A stretch of DNA of 64,000 nt from Sphingobium arseniciresistens (GCA_029167225.1 JARFNK010000001.1:558001-622000), one strand, 5' to 3'. Positions 17,720-27,635 are shown, numbered from the stretch's first letter. The notes: generated from the sequence alone by a model not told the origin. Numbers and translations are program-made.

Positions 17720-20700
17720 CTATTCGGCTGGATTGGCCGCCCCGCCATCCAGCGCCGAATCCAGACGCCGGCCTACGGTTTGCGGGGAAACCGTGCGCCC
17801 TGCAACCCGTGAGTAGATGATCGGAATGAGGAAGAGCGTGATGACCGTCGCGAAGGTGACGCCGGCGACGATGACCACGCCGATGCTCGCCCGCGCCGCC
17901 GCGCCCGCGCCGCTGGCAATCACCAGCGGCACCGCGCCGACGACCGTCGCCACGGATGTCATCATGATCGGGCGAAGGCGGCGCACCGCGGCCTGGCGGA
18001 TGGCCTCGCCGATCGCCAGCCCCTCGTCGCGCAACTGGTTGGCGAACTCCACGATCAGGATGCCGTTCTTGGCCGCGAGCCCCACCAGCATGACGATGCC
18101 GATCTGGCTGTAGAGGTTGATCGTGCCGCCACTGATCGCAAGGCCAATGACGCCGCCCGCCACGGCCAGCGGCACGGTGGCAATGATGATGGCGGGGTGG
18201 ACGAAGCTTTCGAACTGTGCCGCCAGCAGCAGGAAGACGATAAGGATCGTCATGCCGAAGATCAGCAGGATGGAGCCGCCGGTCTCCCGCAGCGACTGGC
18301 TTTCACCACGATAGCCGATCGCCAGCACCTCGGGCGACTGCCGCGCCTGCGCCTCCAGATAGCTGATCGCCTCGCCCAGGGAATAGCCCGGCGCAAGGCC
18401 TGCCGTCAGCGTGATCGCGCGCAGCTTGTTGTAGCGGTTGAGCTGGCGCGGCCCAGCTACCTCGCGCAGGGTGACAAGGTTGGACAGCGGCACCAGCGCG
18501 CCGGTGCGCGAGCGTACCTGAATGCGGGAGAGGCTGGCGGGGGTGAAGCGTCCGTCGCGCTCGGCCTGCACGATGACGCGATACTCCTCGCCGCGATCGA
18601 CATAGGTGGTGACACGGCGGGAGCCGAGCAGGCTCTGCAACGCCTGGCTGACATCGTTCACCGACACGCCCAGGTCGCCCGCGCGCCGGGTATCGACGTC
18701 GATCCGCATCTGCGGCTTGGTTTCCTTATAGTCGCTGTCGAGGTTGACGAGTCCGGGATTGGAGGCTGCGGCGGCCATGATGCGATCACGCGCGGCGACC
18801 AGCCCTTCATAGGTCGATCCGGCGATGACGAGGTTCACCGGAAGGCCGCGACCGCGCGACAGGCCGGAACGCGGCGAGACATTGCCGCGCACGCCGGGCT
18901 GCTGCGCCAGCACCTTGTTGATCGCCGCTGAAACCTCGTCGGTCGTGATCGTCCGGTCTTCCCATGGGCGCAGATAGGCGGTGATCGCGCCATTGTTGAA
19001 ATCGTCGGAGCCGCCGAAGTTGCCGGGCACGCGGATGATGAGGTTCAGCAGAGAACCATCCTCACGCAGTGGCTGCAGCTGCTTCTCTATGGCATTCATG
19101 TAGAGCCGCATCTTGTCGTAGCCGGTGCCTTCCGCCGCGCTCACATTGCCCTGCACAACGCCGGTATCTTCGGACGGCGCCAGCTCGCTGCGCAGGGTCG
19201 CAAACAGCCCGCCGGCCGCCAGCAGGAACAGACCGACCGCCAGCAACGGCAGCAGAGGCCGCCGCAGCGCCGAATCCAATAGCCGCGAATAGTGATTTTC
19301 GATGCTCTGGAAGCGGTTGTCGATCCATGTGGTCAACCGCCCCCGCGCGCTGTGCTTGAGCATCTTCGAGCAGAGCATCGGCGCGAGCGTGAGCGAGATG
19401 AAGCCGGAAAAGGCGATGGCCGCGATCATCGCGACCGCCAGTTCACGGAACAGCAGGCCCGTCTGCCCGGCAAGGAACATGACCGGCACGAACACGGCGC
19501 ACACCACCAAAGTCGTCGAGATGATCGCGAATCCGACCTGTCGCGTGCCCAGATAGGAAGCGACCAGCGGATCCTCCCCTTGCTCGATGCGGTGATAGAC
19601 ATTCTCCAGCACCACGATCGCATCGTCCACGACCAGGCCGATGGCCAGCACGAAGGCGAGCAGCGTCAGCAGGTTGATCGACAGCCCCAGCAGCCACATC
19701 ACCGCGCAGGTGGCGAGCAGGCAGATCGGCACCGTCACCGCCGGGATGATGGTGGCGCGCATCGAGCCCAGAAACAGGAAGATGACCGCGATGACCAGCA
19801 CCGCCGCCTCTGCCAGCGTGTGGTATACATTCTCGATGGCCCGGCTGATGAACAGGGACTCGTCCGATCCGACCGCGATCCGCATGCCTTCGGGCAGGGT
19901 CGGCTTCAGCTGCTCCATCAGCGCCTTGGCCTTGTCCGCCACTTCCAGCGTGTTCGCGCCCGATTGCCGCACGATGCCGAGCCCGACGCCGGTGCCGCTG
20001 TTCGAACGGAAGCTGTTATAGGGGTTCTCCGCGCCCACCTCGACCCGTGCGACATCGCCCAGCTTGATTTGATAGCCATCGGCGCCGCGGCCGACGACAA
20101 GCTGCATGAACTGCTCCGGCGTCCCGAACGGCCGGGAGACACGCAAGGTCTGGTTCTGGTCCCGCGATTCGAGGCGTCCTGCGGGCAGCTCGACATTTTG
20201 CGCGCGCAGGGCGCTCTCGACATCCGCAGGCGTCAGGCCGAACGCCGCCAGCCGCTCCGCGTTCATCCAAATGCGGGTCGAAGGTCGCGCCTCGCCAGCG
20301 ATATTCACGCGCGCAACGCCATCGATCGCGGAAAAGCGATCGGCGATGTTGCGGTCGATATAGTCGGTCAGCTGGATCGAGCTCCAGCCGGGACGCGAGA
20401 AGGAGAGGAACAGGATGGGCCGGGCATCGGCATCGACCTTTCGGATTTCCGGCGCCAGCGCATCCTCGGGCAGATCCTCCACGGCAGATCCCACGCGATC
20501 GCGCACGTCGTTCGCGGCGGAATCGATGTCGCGCGAGGGATCGAACTCGATGCTGATGTTCGAGCGGCCGTCCTCGGATGTCGACGTGATCGTCTGGATG
20601 CCCTGCACGCCCGCAATGGCATCTTCCAGAATCTGGGTGATGCGCGTTTCCATCACGGAAGCCGCAGCACCGGTATAGTTGGTTTCCACCGAGACGACCG

Positions 20701-20827
20701 GCGGGTCGGTATCGGGATATTCGCGCACCGACAGGCTCATATAGCCCACGACGCCGACGATGCAGAGCAGCAACGCCACCACTGCCGCGAAAACCGGCCT
20801 GCGAACCGAGACGTCAGAAAGCTGCAT
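17720..20827 (-). CDS. RND efflux transporter permease (HAE-1 type)
   Basis: The 1,035-residue inner-membrane pump has the AcrB/MdtB plan: 12 membrane helices and two large periplasmic loops. It begins MQLSDVSVRRPVFAAVVALLLCIVGVVGYMSL and has FVLAIGLVVDDAIVVLENVYHRIE, the helix-4 proton-relay Asp pair. It would export hydrophobic or amphiphilic compounds using the proton gradient. The adaptor gene lies 12 bases upstream in the same orientation, forming a two-gene unit. No outer-membrane factor is encoded nearby, so a TolC-like channel from elsewhere is needed. Substrates cannot be read from sequence. Confidence 0.94.
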   Translation of the reverse strand: MQLSDVSVRRPVFAAVVALLLCIVGVVGYMSLSVREYPDTDPPVVSVETNYTGAAASVMETRITQILEDAIAGVQGIQTITSTSEDGRSNISIEFDPSRDIDSAANDVRDRVGSAVEDLPEDALAPEIRKVDADARPILFLSFSRPGWSSIQLTDYIDRNIADRFSAIDGVARVNIAGEARPSTRIWMNAERLAAFGLTPADVESALRAQNVELPAGRLESRDQNQTLRVSRPFGTPEQFMQLVVGRGADGYQIKLGDVARVEVGAENPYNSFRSNSGTGVGLGIVRQSGANTLEVADKAKALMEQLKPTLPEGMRIAVGSDESLFISRAIENVYHTLAEAAVLVIAVIFLFLGSMRATIIPAVTVPICLLATCAVMWLLGLSINLLTLLAFVLAIGLVVDDAIVVLENVYHRIEQGEDPLVASYLGTRQVGFAIISTTLVVCAVFVPVMFLAGQTGLLFRELAVAMIAAIAFSGFISLTLAPMLCSKMLKHSARGRLTTWIDNRFQSIENHYSRLLDSALRRPLLPLLAVGLFLLAAGGLFATLRSELAPSEDTGVVQGNVSAAEGTGYDKMRLYMNAIEKQLQPLREDGSLLNLIIRVPGNFGGSDDFNNGAITAYLRPWEDRTITTDEVSAAINKVLAQQPGVRGNVSPRSGLSRGRGLPVNLVIAGSTYEGLVAARDRIMAAAASNPGLVNLDSDYKETKPQMRIDVDTRRAGDLGVSVNDVSQALQSLLGSRRVTTYVDRGEEYRVIVQAERDGRFTPASLSRIQVRSRTGALVPLSNLVTLREVAGPRQLNRYNKLRAITLTAGLAPGYSLGEAISYLEAQARQSPEVLAIGYRGESQSLRETGGSILLIFGMTILIVFLLLAAQFESFVHPAIIIATVPLAVAGGVIGLAISGGTINLYSQIGIVMLVGLAAKNGILIVEFANQLRDEGLAIGEAIRQAAVRRLRPIMMTSVATVVGAVPLVIASGAGAAARASIGVVIVAGVTFATVITLFLIPIIYSRVAGRTVSPQTVGRRLDSALDGGAANPAE

Positions 20828-20839
20828 CGTGCCTGTCCG

Positions 20840-21949
20840 TCACCCTGCCGGCTTGCCGGCGGCGCCAGCACCACCCTTGCTACCCTCGCCCCCGCTGCCC
20901 TCGCCCTTGCCGCCTTCCGGCTTGTCCGTGGTCAACCGCACGGGCATGCCGTCGGCAAGCTTCACGACGCCTTCCGTCACGATCATCTGCCCGGCCTTCA
21001 GGCCACCGATGACCTCCACCATACCACGGTCGCGCATGCCGGTCTTGATCGCCGTGCGCGTGACCTTGTGATCCTTGCCGCTGCCCTCGACAACATAGAC
21101 CAGGCTCTTCTCGCCATCGCCCACCACCGCCAGTTCCGGAACCGCCAGCATGCTTCGCTCACGCGAGAGCACCTTCACCGTCAGCAGCATCCCTGGCTTC
21201 AGCGCCTTGTCCGGGTTGGGCAGTATCGCGCGGACCTTGATCGCGCGGGTCGCGGGATCGACCACCGGATCGATCGTCGCGATCGTGCCCCTGAACTGCC
21301 GGTCGGGGAAGGCGGCGGAGACGGCGTCGATCGGCTGGCCCTCGCGGATGCTGGACAGCAGCGTCTCGGGCACGTTGAAATCCAACTTGATCCGAGAAAT
21401 GTCGCTGATCGTGGCGATCGCCGTGCCCGATGTCACGACCGCCCCCACGGAGATCGTCCGCAAAGAGGCATAGCCGGCAAAGGGCGCGCGCACGATGCGG
21501 TCCCCGATCGATGCCTGTGCCAGCGCCGCATTGGCGCGGGTAGCGCTGGCGGTGGCGGTCTGCGCCTCGACATCGGCATTGGTCGCAAAGCCGCGGGCCT
21601 TGAGCGCCTGGACACGGGCCAGTTGCAGCGTGGCCTGCTGCGCATTGGCGCGGGCGGCGGTCAGCTCCGCAACTTCCTGCCCCTGCGCCAGCGTGGCGAT
21701 TACCTGTCCGCGCGACACGAAGCCGCCATCGGAGAAATTGAGCGAGGTGATCCGTTCTGTCACCGGCGCGGCGAGGACCACCTGTTCGTTGGCGATGGCG
21801 GTGCCGACCGCCTCGACTGCATCGGTGAATGTCGCGACCCCGACAGGCTGAGCCTCGACCAGCGGGGTCGGCCGGGCCTTTTGCTCATGCCCACCACCAC
21901 AAGCGGCGAGCAGCAGCGCCGCGAAAGGAAAAACCACCGAATTTCGCAT
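20840..21949 (-). CDS. RND efflux periplasmic adaptor (membrane fusion protein)
   Basis: The 369-residue protein has a lipoprotein signal (FAALLLAACGGG, lipobox Cys17), a biotinyl-lipoyl-like half motif (VTERITSLNFSDGGFVSRGQVIATL), an alpha-hairpin (ELTAARANAQQATLQLARVQAL), a barrel domain (IKLDFNVPETLLSSI) and a Gly/Lys-rich tail. It would link the adjacent permease to an outer-membrane channel. The gene is followed by the permease after 12 bases. It is divergent from nothing; about 100 non-coding bases separate it from tlyA. Confidence 0.92.
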   Translation of the reverse strand: MRNSVVFPFAALLLAACGGGHEQKARPTPLVEAQPVGVATFTDAVEAVGTAIANEQVVLAAPVTERITSLNFSDGGFVSRGQVIATLAQGQEVAELTAARANAQQATLQLARVQALKARGFATNADVEAQTATASATRANAALAQASIGDRIVRAPFAGYASLRTISVGAVVTSGTAIATISDISRIKLDFNVPETLLSSIREGQPIDAVSAAFPDRQFRGTIATIDPVVDPATRAIKVRAILPNPDKALKPGMLLTVKVLSRERSMLAVPELAVVGDGEKSLVYVVEGSGKDHKVTRTAIKTGMRDRGMVEVIGGLKAGQMIVTEGVVKLADGMPVRLTTDKPEGGKGEGSGGEGSKGGAGAAGKPAG

Positions 21950-22049
21950 GGCGCTGGGCTAACGGTCCTTTGAAAGCGAGGCAATAATTCGCTTTGTCGC
22001 AAATTGTATCAACAGCGTGACTGCTGTTACCGCCGCTCAAACGAAGCAG

Positions 22050-22805
22050 TCAGCCGTTCCCGCCACGCCGTGCGCCAATCAAAAATTCGACATTCCCCTC
22101 GGGACCGGTGATCGGGCTTTGCGTGACGCCCATGACGTCCCATCCCGCGCTTTCCAGCCAGTCCTTCACCTCCCCGCACACCCGCTCGTGAATGGCGGGA
22201 TCGCGGACCACGCCACCCTTGCCGACCTCCTCTCGCCCGGCCTCGAACTGCGGCTTGATGAGCGCGGCGAGCAGGGCGCCGGCGCGCGCGAAGCTCATCG
22301 GCCGCTCCAGCACCTTGGCGAGCGAGATGAAGCTCGCGTCGCACACAATGATGTCGATGGGTTCGGGAATATGCTCTGCCGTCAGGATGCGGGCGCTGGT
22401 CTTTTCATGCACGATGACGCGGTCGTCGGTGCGCAGCTTCCAGGCGAGCTGGTTGGTGCCGCTGTCGACGGCATAGACGCGCGCCGCGCCGTTGGTGAGC
22501 AGCACGTCGGTAAAGCCGCCGGTGGAACTGCCCACGTCCATCGCCACCATGCCGCGCACGTCCATGCCGAAATGGACGAGGCCATGGGCGAGCTTGATGC
22601 CGCCGCGCGACACCCAGGGATGGTCACGGCCGCGCACGTCGAGCGTCACATCTTCGGCCAGTTGCTGCCCCGCCTTCTCGATCTTGCGCTCCCCGCTGAA
22701 GACGAGGCCCGCGAGAATCAGCGCCTGCGCCCGCGCGCGGCTTTCCACCAGCCCCCGGTCGACCAGCATCTGGTCCGCCCGCTGCTTGCCGCCCGGCTTC
22801 GACAT
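22050..22805 (-). CDS. tlyA: TlyA-family rRNA 2'-O-methyltransferase (hemolysin A family)
   Basis: The 251-residue protein carries an N-terminal S4 RNA-binding domain (RADQMLVDRGLVESRARAQALILAGLVFSG) and an FtsJ-like methyltransferase domain with the SAM motif AMDVGSSTGGFTDVLLTNGAARVYAVD near 89-115, plus ALIKPQFEAGREEVGKGGVV. TlyA methylates cytidines in 16S and 23S rRNA and affects capreomycin sensitivity in mycobacteria; that specificity is not proven here. It starts two bases after the DsbD-like gene stops, so the two are probably co-transcribed. Confidence 0.9.
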   Translation of the reverse strand: MSKPGGKQRADQMLVDRGLVESRARAQALILAGLVFSGERKIEKAGQQLAEDVTLDVRGRDHPWVSRGGIKLAHGLVHFGMDVRGMVAMDVGSSTGGFTDVLLTNGAARVYAVDSGTNQLAWKLRTDDRVIVHEKTSARILTAEHIPEPIDIIVCDASFISLAKVLERPMSFARAGALLAALIKPQFEAGREEVGKGGVVRDPAIHERVCGEVKDWLESAGWDVMGVTQSPITGPEGNVEFLIGARRGGNG

Positions 22806-22807
22806 GG

Positions 22808-24931
22808 TCAGAGCAGTCCGGTGAGCGTCGAGGGCGTGAGGATCTGCGGCAATGTCCGCGCCGGCTGCCCCGGCGCGTACCAGAGATAGAGCGGCACGCC
22901 GGAACGCCCCTCGCCTTCAAGGAAGCGGCTGATCGCGGGGTCGCCATTGGTCCAGTCGCCCACCATCACGGTGACGCCGCCCTGCGAAAAGGCACGGGCG
23001 ACCTCCGCCCGATCGATGGCTGCCGCTTCATTCGCCTTGCAGGTGATGCACCAGTCGGCGGTGAAATAGAGGAAGACCGGCTTGCCCTGCTTGCGCAGCG
23101 CCGCCAGCTTCGCCGCGTCAAAGGGCACGGTGCCCGCCTTCGTCACCGCCGCTTTGGCGTCCGTCGTGCGCGTGGGCAGCAGGACGATGCCGAGCGCCAG
23201 CGTGACCGCCATCGCAGCCGCCGTGGGCAGGCCGCCGGTGCGCCCATGGCGCTGGCGCACGCCCAGCCACCAGAGCACGGCGCTCGCAAGGGCGACGGCG
23301 CCCAGGCCCACCGCGATCGCGCCCATGCCCCGCTGCTGTCCCAGCAGCCAGAGCAGGCCGAGCGCGGTGAGGAACATCGGGATCGAGAGAATACGCTGCA
23401 ATCGTTCCATCCACACCCCCGGTCTTGGCAGGCGGCGACGGATCGCCGGCACATAGGCGATCAGCACGAAGGGCAGCGCCAGCCCTGCCCCCAGCCCCGC
23501 GAACACAGCGAGCGCTGCGAAAATGGGCAGCACCAGCGCAGCACCCAGCGCCGCGCCCATGAATGGCCCGGTGCAGGGCGTCGCGACGAACGCCACCAGC
23601 GCGCCGGTCCAGAAGGCGCCGCCGATGCCGCCCTTGCTCGCAAGGCCGCCGCCGGCGCCCACGGCCGGCAGGGTGAACAGCCCGGCCAGGTTCAGCGCGA
23701 TCGCCGTCACCAGGATCAGCAGCAGCAGGATGATGCGCGGGTCCTGAAGCTGAAACGCCCAGCCGACCGCCGCGCCACCGGCCCGCAGCCCCAGCAGCAG
23801 CCCGCCGAGCGCCATGCAGGTGACGATCACGCCCAGCGCGTAGGCGATCGCTTCCCGCCGGGCCGCGCCGCCGTCGCCACCGGCCTTGGCGAGGCTCAAT
23901 GCCTTGAGGCTGAGGATCGGGAAGACGCAGGGCATGACGTTCAGGATCAACCCGCCCAGCAGCGCGCCGCCCAGCGCGATCAGGATGGCCTGCAGGCCCT
24001 GTGCCTTCGCCGGCGCACCCTTTACATCCAGCGGCTCGCCGGCCGGCGGCACTGCGCCCGGCTGTGCCGAAAGCAGCAGCCCTTGGTGATCGCCCGTCTT
24101 CAACACGCCTTCCACCACGCCGCCGCTCTTCGCGCTGCCGTCCGCGTCGGTTTCCACGATCAGCATGTCGCCGCTCCGCGATACGCTCTGCGCCGCCGCG
24201 AAGCGCAGTGCATGGTCGGTCAGCGCGAAATAATGCGGATCGCTGACGAGGGCGGAGGCGGGCAAGGGGATCGCCAGCCGGAAACGCCCGTCCACCAGCT
24301 GATAGCGGCCTTCCGCGCCCAGCGGCCGTGGCAGGCGGGCGCGATAATCGTCGAACAGGTTCTGCAGCGCGGGGTCAACCGCACCGCTGCCGACCGTCAT
24401 GTCGACGGAAAGGTCCGCGCCCTCGGGAACGCAGACCTCGCGGGTGCAGGCGAGCCAGTCGGCGCGGACGCGAATCGGCAGGCGATCGCCCGCCTTCATC
24501 CCCGCCGGCACGCGGCCGCTCACCAGCACGGCATAGGGGCCTTCATAGACATGGTTCATCAGGCCCGAGACCACCAGCGTCTCGGGCACCGGATAGCGCA
24601 GCGGCCCCAGCGTGACGCCAGTCGGCGCGCTCCACTTGACCGTCATGCCGAGCCCAGCGTCGCCGGGATTTTCCCAATAACCATGCCAGCCGGCCGCAGG
24701 CCGCATGTCGAACGCCAGGGTGAAGGCATCGCCGGGCGCGGGCGCGGGCTGTTCGGTAACGAGCCGCGCGGCGATATGCGGCGGCCCGCCCTGGCCGAAG
24801 GCGCCGGGCGACTGCGCCCATGCGCCGGGCGCGCAAAAGGGCAGCAGCGCAAGCAGTGCCACGCCGATCAACACCCCGACCCTCTGGCCAAGGCTGGCCA
24901 CTGTCATCTTAAGGACATGAAAAATCCGCAT
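22808..24931 (-). CDS. DsbD/ScsB-type protein-disulfide reductase
   Basis: The 707-residue protein has an N-terminal signal (GVALLALLPFCAPGAWA), a periplasmic ScsB/DsbD-alpha-like region (to about residue 290), a block of eight membrane helices with NVMPCVFPILSLKALSL and VAFVATPCTGPFMGAALGAAL (the two redox-active Cys), and a C-terminal thioredoxin-like domain with FTADWCITCKANE. It moves electrons from cytoplasmic thioredoxin to periplasmic partners. A second ATG at 24907 removes eight residues and gives a cleaner signal peptide. It is divergent from the phosphatase gene and is followed by tlyA after two bases. Confidence 0.9.
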   Translation of the reverse strand: MRIFHVLKMTVASLGQRVGVLIGVALLALLPFCAPGAWAQSPGAFGQGGPPHIAARLVTEQPAPAPGDAFTLAFDMRPAAGWHGYWENPGDAGLGMTVKWSAPTGVTLGPLRYPVPETLVVSGLMNHVYEGPYAVLVSGRVPAGMKAGDRLPIRVRADWLACTREVCVPEGADLSVDMTVGSGAVDPALQNLFDDYRARLPRPLGAEGRYQLVDGRFRLAIPLPASALVSDPHYFALTDHALRFAAAQSVSRSGDMLIVETDADGSAKSGGVVEGVLKTGDHQGLLLSAQPGAVPPAGEPLDVKGAPAKAQGLQAILIALGGALLGGLILNVMPCVFPILSLKALSLAKAGGDGGAARREAIAYALGVIVTCMALGGLLLGLRAGGAAVGWAFQLQDPRIILLLLILVTAIALNLAGLFTLPAVGAGGGLASKGGIGGAFWTGALVAFVATPCTGPFMGAALGAALVLPIFAALAVFAGLGAGLALPFVLIAYVPAIRRRLPRPGVWMERLQRILSIPMFLTALGLLWLLGQQRGMGAIAVGLGAVALASAVLWWLGVRQRHGRTGGLPTAAAMAVTLALGIVLLPTRTTDAKAAVTKAGTVPFDAAKLAALRKQGKPVFLYFTADWCITCKANEAAAIDRAEVARAFSQGGVTVMVGDWTNGDPAISRFLEGEGRSGVPLYLWYAPGQPARTLPQILTPSTLTGLL

Positions 24932-25006
24932 CTGGCACCTGTCCTCTTGTCCCTGAGGGGGCTAGGTCTGCCTTATACGCCCGTCAAGCCCGTGGAGTTA
25001 CTCCTC

Positions 25007-26677
25007 TTGTCCCTTCGCCACATCGCCGCCCTGTCATTCCTGCTCGCAAGCGCCGCGCCGCTCGTCGCCCAAACCCCAGCGACATCGCCCGCAGCGACAC
25101 CGGCTCCCACAGCGCCGCAATCGCCGCCCAAGCTGATCGTCGCCATTTCGGTGGACCAGTTTTCGGGTGATCTGTTCAACGAATATCGCCAGCATTATGT
25201 GGCGGGCATGAAGCGGCTGACGCAAGGCGTCGTCTTCCCGCGCGGCTATCAGAGCCATGCCGCGACGGAGACCTGCCCCGGCCATTCCACCATCCTGACC
25301 GGCAGCCGCCCGTCGCGCACCGGCATCATCGCCAACAACTGGTTCGATTTCAGCGCGCCGCGCGCCGACAAGTCCGTCTATTGCTCGGAGGACGAGAGCA
25401 AGCCCGGCACCGACAGCGAGAACTACGTCGTGTCTCCGCTGCACTTGCGCGTGCCGACGCTGGGCGGGCGGATGAAGGCGGCCAACCCCGCCACCCGCGT
25501 CGTCTCGGTCGCGGGCAAGGATCGCGCCGCGCTGATGATGGGCGGGGCGAAGACAGACCAGATCTGGTGGCTGACGCCCAAGGGCTATGTCAGCTATGTC
25601 GGCACGCCCGCCAATCCGCTGGTGGACAAGGTGAATGCCGAGGTCGCGCGCCTGCTCTCGGCACCGCGCCCGGCGATGGAGTTGCCCGGCAACTGTACGC
25701 CCAAGGATTTCGCCGTCGATATCGGCGCGGGCAAATCTGTCGGCACCGGCCGCTTCGCTCGCGCCGCTGGCGACTATAAGGGCTTCCGCGCCTCGCCGGA
25801 GCAGGATGCGACCACGCTCGTCCTCGCCGCCGCCTTCATCGAGCAGATGGGCCTTGGCAAGCAGGCGCAGACCGACATCATTTCCATCGGCCTGTCCGCC
25901 AACGACTATGTCGGGCATAGTTACGGCACCGAGGGCACGGAAATGTGCATCCAGCAGATGTCGCTGGACCGCGAGTTGGGCGCCTTCTTCGACCGCCTGG
26001 ACAAGGACGGCATCGATTATGAGGTGGTGCTGACCGCCGACCATGGCGGCCACGACCTGCCCGAGCGCCATCGCGAAAACGCCATCCCGGACGAGACCCG
26101 CGTCGACGCGGCACTTGCGCCCAAGGCGCTGTCGGATGCCATCGTCGCGAAGACCGGGCTGTCAGGCACGCTGATCTATGGCGACGGCCCGGCGGGCGAC
26201 CTCTATCTCGCCCCCACCCTCTCCCCCGCGCAGAAGGCCAAGGTGCAGGCAGAGGCGCTGACGATCCTGCGCGCCCATCCGCAGGTGCAGGCCGTCTTGA
26301 CCAAGGCGGAGATCGCCGCCACGCCCAGCCCCACCGGATCGCCGGAGAACTGGAGCCTCATCCAGGAGGCCCGCGCCAGCTTCGATGCGCATCGCTCCGG
26401 CGACCTGCTGCTGCTGCTCAAGCCCCGGATCACGCCGATCATCGACCCGACCAAGGGCTATGTCGCCACACATGGCAGCCCGTGGGATCTCGACCGCCGC
26501 GTGCCGATCCTGTTCTGGCGCAAGGGCATCACCCCGTTCGAACAGCCGCTGGGCGTGGAGACGGTGGACATCATGCCCTCGCTGGCCGCGACCATCGGAC
26601 TTGCCGTGCCCAAAAGCGAGATCGACGGCCGCTGCCTGGATCTGGTTGCCGGTCCTGCAAGCAGCTGCCCGCAATAA
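25007..26677 (+). CDS. phoK: PhoK-like alkaline phosphatase (SPAP type)
   Basis: About 556 residues with a signal peptide (IAALSFLLASAAPLVAQ). The catalytic residues of the sphingomonad PhoK family are in order: ISVDQF (metal Asp), ATETCPGHSTILTG (nucleophile Thr), SANDYVGHSYG (Asp/His), LTADHGGHDLPERHR (Asp-His pair) and ATHGSPWDLDRRVPILFW (metal His). The enzyme releases phosphate from monoesters in the periplasm or outside. The frame is open far upstream. TTG 25007 is chosen because GGAG lies nine bases before it and it gives the usual length; GTG 24992 and ATG 24917 are alternatives, the latter overlapping the divergent DsbD-like gene. Confidence 0.88.
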   Translation: MSLRHIAALSFLLASAAPLVAQTPATSPAATPAPTAPQSPPKLIVAISVDQFSGDLFNEYRQHYVAGMKRLTQGVVFPRGYQSHAATETCPGHSTILTGSRPSRTGIIANNWFDFSAPRADKSVYCSEDESKPGTDSENYVVSPLHLRVPTLGGRMKAANPATRVVSVAGKDRAALMMGGAKTDQIWWLTPKGYVSYVGTPANPLVDKVNAEVARLLSAPRPAMELPGNCTPKDFAVDIGAGKSVGTGRFARAAGDYKGFRASPEQDATTLVLAAAFIEQMGLGKQAQTDIISIGLSANDYVGHSYGTEGTEMCIQQMSLDRELGAFFDRLDKDGIDYEVVLTADHGGHDLPERHRENAIPDETRVDAALAPKALSDAIVAKTGLSGTLIYGDGPAGDLYLAPTLSPAQKAKVQAEALTILRAHPQVQAVLTKAEIAATPSPTGSPENWSLIQEARASFDAHRSGDLLLLLKPRITPIIDPTKGYVATHGSPWDLDRRVPILFWRKGITPFEQPLGVETVDIMPSLAATIGLAVPKSEIDGRCLDLVAGPASSCPQ

Positions 26678-26756
26678 AGCATATGGCGCCGCCAGTGAAA
26701 TCAGCGAACTGGCAAAACCTTTAGAGGAGCCATCGCCGAAAACAGCCACAACTTCT

Positions 26757-26792
26757 CCCGTTGCCTTTTACGTAAAAAGGCGACGGGTTTTT
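26757..26792 (+). terminator. Rho-independent terminator after the PhoK-like gene
   Basis: A long hairpin (CCCGTtGCCTTTT ... AAAAGGCgACGGG) is followed by TTTTT. It ends about 110 bases after the phosphatase stop and before the small-gene cluster. Confidence 0.8.
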
Positions 26793-26977
26793 CTGATATA
26801 TTCTGCCATCGTGCGTTTCTCACGGCGTGGCGCATCATTTATTTCCAGAACCTTGCCACCGGGACGCAGTTATTTTCCCGTGCGGGCGATTCCTATGCTA
26901 TGGTGGCCCATCACGTCATCCTTCACGACCAGGATGTGACAGAGAGCGCCTTGGCTCCCGGTCGATCTGGGAGAACC

Positions 26978-27214
26978 GTGATCGACATCATGTATCTTGA
27001 AACACGTCTTCGCTCGGCCCGCGCCATGGCGGCGCGGGCTGCCGACGGAAGCACGCGCGCCCTCCACCGGGAAATGGCGGAGGACTATGCCCGGCGACTG
27101 GCAGCGATCCATGTGTTGAACCCGCCGCCCCCATCGGCAAGCCTGCTGCGGGACTTCCGCAAAGCCACGCCGCACATGACACACGCATCGCAGCCGTCGC
27201 GCATCGCGGCCTGA
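26978..27214 (+). CDS. Small basic protein of unknown function
   Basis: A 78-residue frame starts at GTG 26978, five bases after GGGAG; an ATG four codons on (26990) lacks a placed ribosome-binding site. The product has an amphipathic start (YLETRLRSARAMAARAADGSTRALHREMAEDYARRLAAIH) that looks helical, then a Pro-rich turn and a basic tail. No family is recognised. It is the first of three small genes lying between two hairpin terminators and preceding a transglutaminase-like gene. Codon use fits the genome. Short length keeps confidence moderate. Confidence 0.55.
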   Translation: MIDIMYLETRLRSARAMAARAADGSTRALHREMAEDYARRLAAIHVLNPPPPSASLLRDFRKATPHMTHASQPSRIAA

Positions 27215-27265
27215 CCGACATCTGCGCGCGGCCTTTTGCCTCGCCTCTTTCCTCCGGAGATCATC

Positions 27266-27574
27266 ATGTATCCATCGTCCCAGCTGTGCCAGGCACAGGA
27301 AAAGATTCAGTCGGAACGCGCGCACGGCACGCAGCTCCCGAACGTCCGCCTCATCGCCGAAAAGGCCGCGAACATCTGGCGACTGGAAGGCATCAGCGCC
27401 CGGAAACGCGAACGAAAGCAATCGGCGATGCTTGCCAAGCGCGCCATCGCCGCGATCGCGCCGGCCGCCTGCCGACCCGACCTTGAGGATCAGCGCTTCA
27501 GCGAAAATCCCGATCGCGGATTTGCGGCCGAAAGCGTCGGCACGGAACAATCCACCACGCTCAGCTCTTGCTGA
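27266..27574 (+). CDS. Small basic protein of unknown function
   Basis: A 102-residue frame starts at ATG 27266, six bases after CCGGAG. The predicted protein is rich in Ala, Arg and Lys, with QLPNVRLIAEKAANIWRLEGISARKRERKQSAMLAKRA suggesting one or two amphipathic helices, and a Ser/Thr-rich end with a terminal Cys. No signal peptide or known domain is seen. It lies 51 bases after the previous small gene and may share its transcript. Confidence 0.6.
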   Translation: MYPSSQLCQAQEKIQSERAHGTQLPNVRLIAEKAANIWRLEGISARKRERKQSAMLAKRAIAAIAPAACRPDLEDQRFSENPDRGFAAESVGTEQSTTLSSC

Positions 27575-27635
27575 ACAGAGTGGCTGCGATGGAGGCCGCC
27601 CTTGCCTCCAGCCCCCTCTCCTGAAGGAACAGTCC

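Noticed and set aside
19292-21973. Very long plus-strand open frame (893 codons) opposite the RND genes
   Set aside because: It is antisense to two well-defined efflux genes; its sequence is rich in His, Arg, Asp and Gln as expected from the complement of GC-rich coding DNA, with no domain.
23246-24916. Upstream extension of the phosphatase frame
   Set aside because: The open frame continues about 550 codons before the PhoK signal peptide but lies opposite the DsbD-like gene; translation from there would give a nonsense N-terminus.
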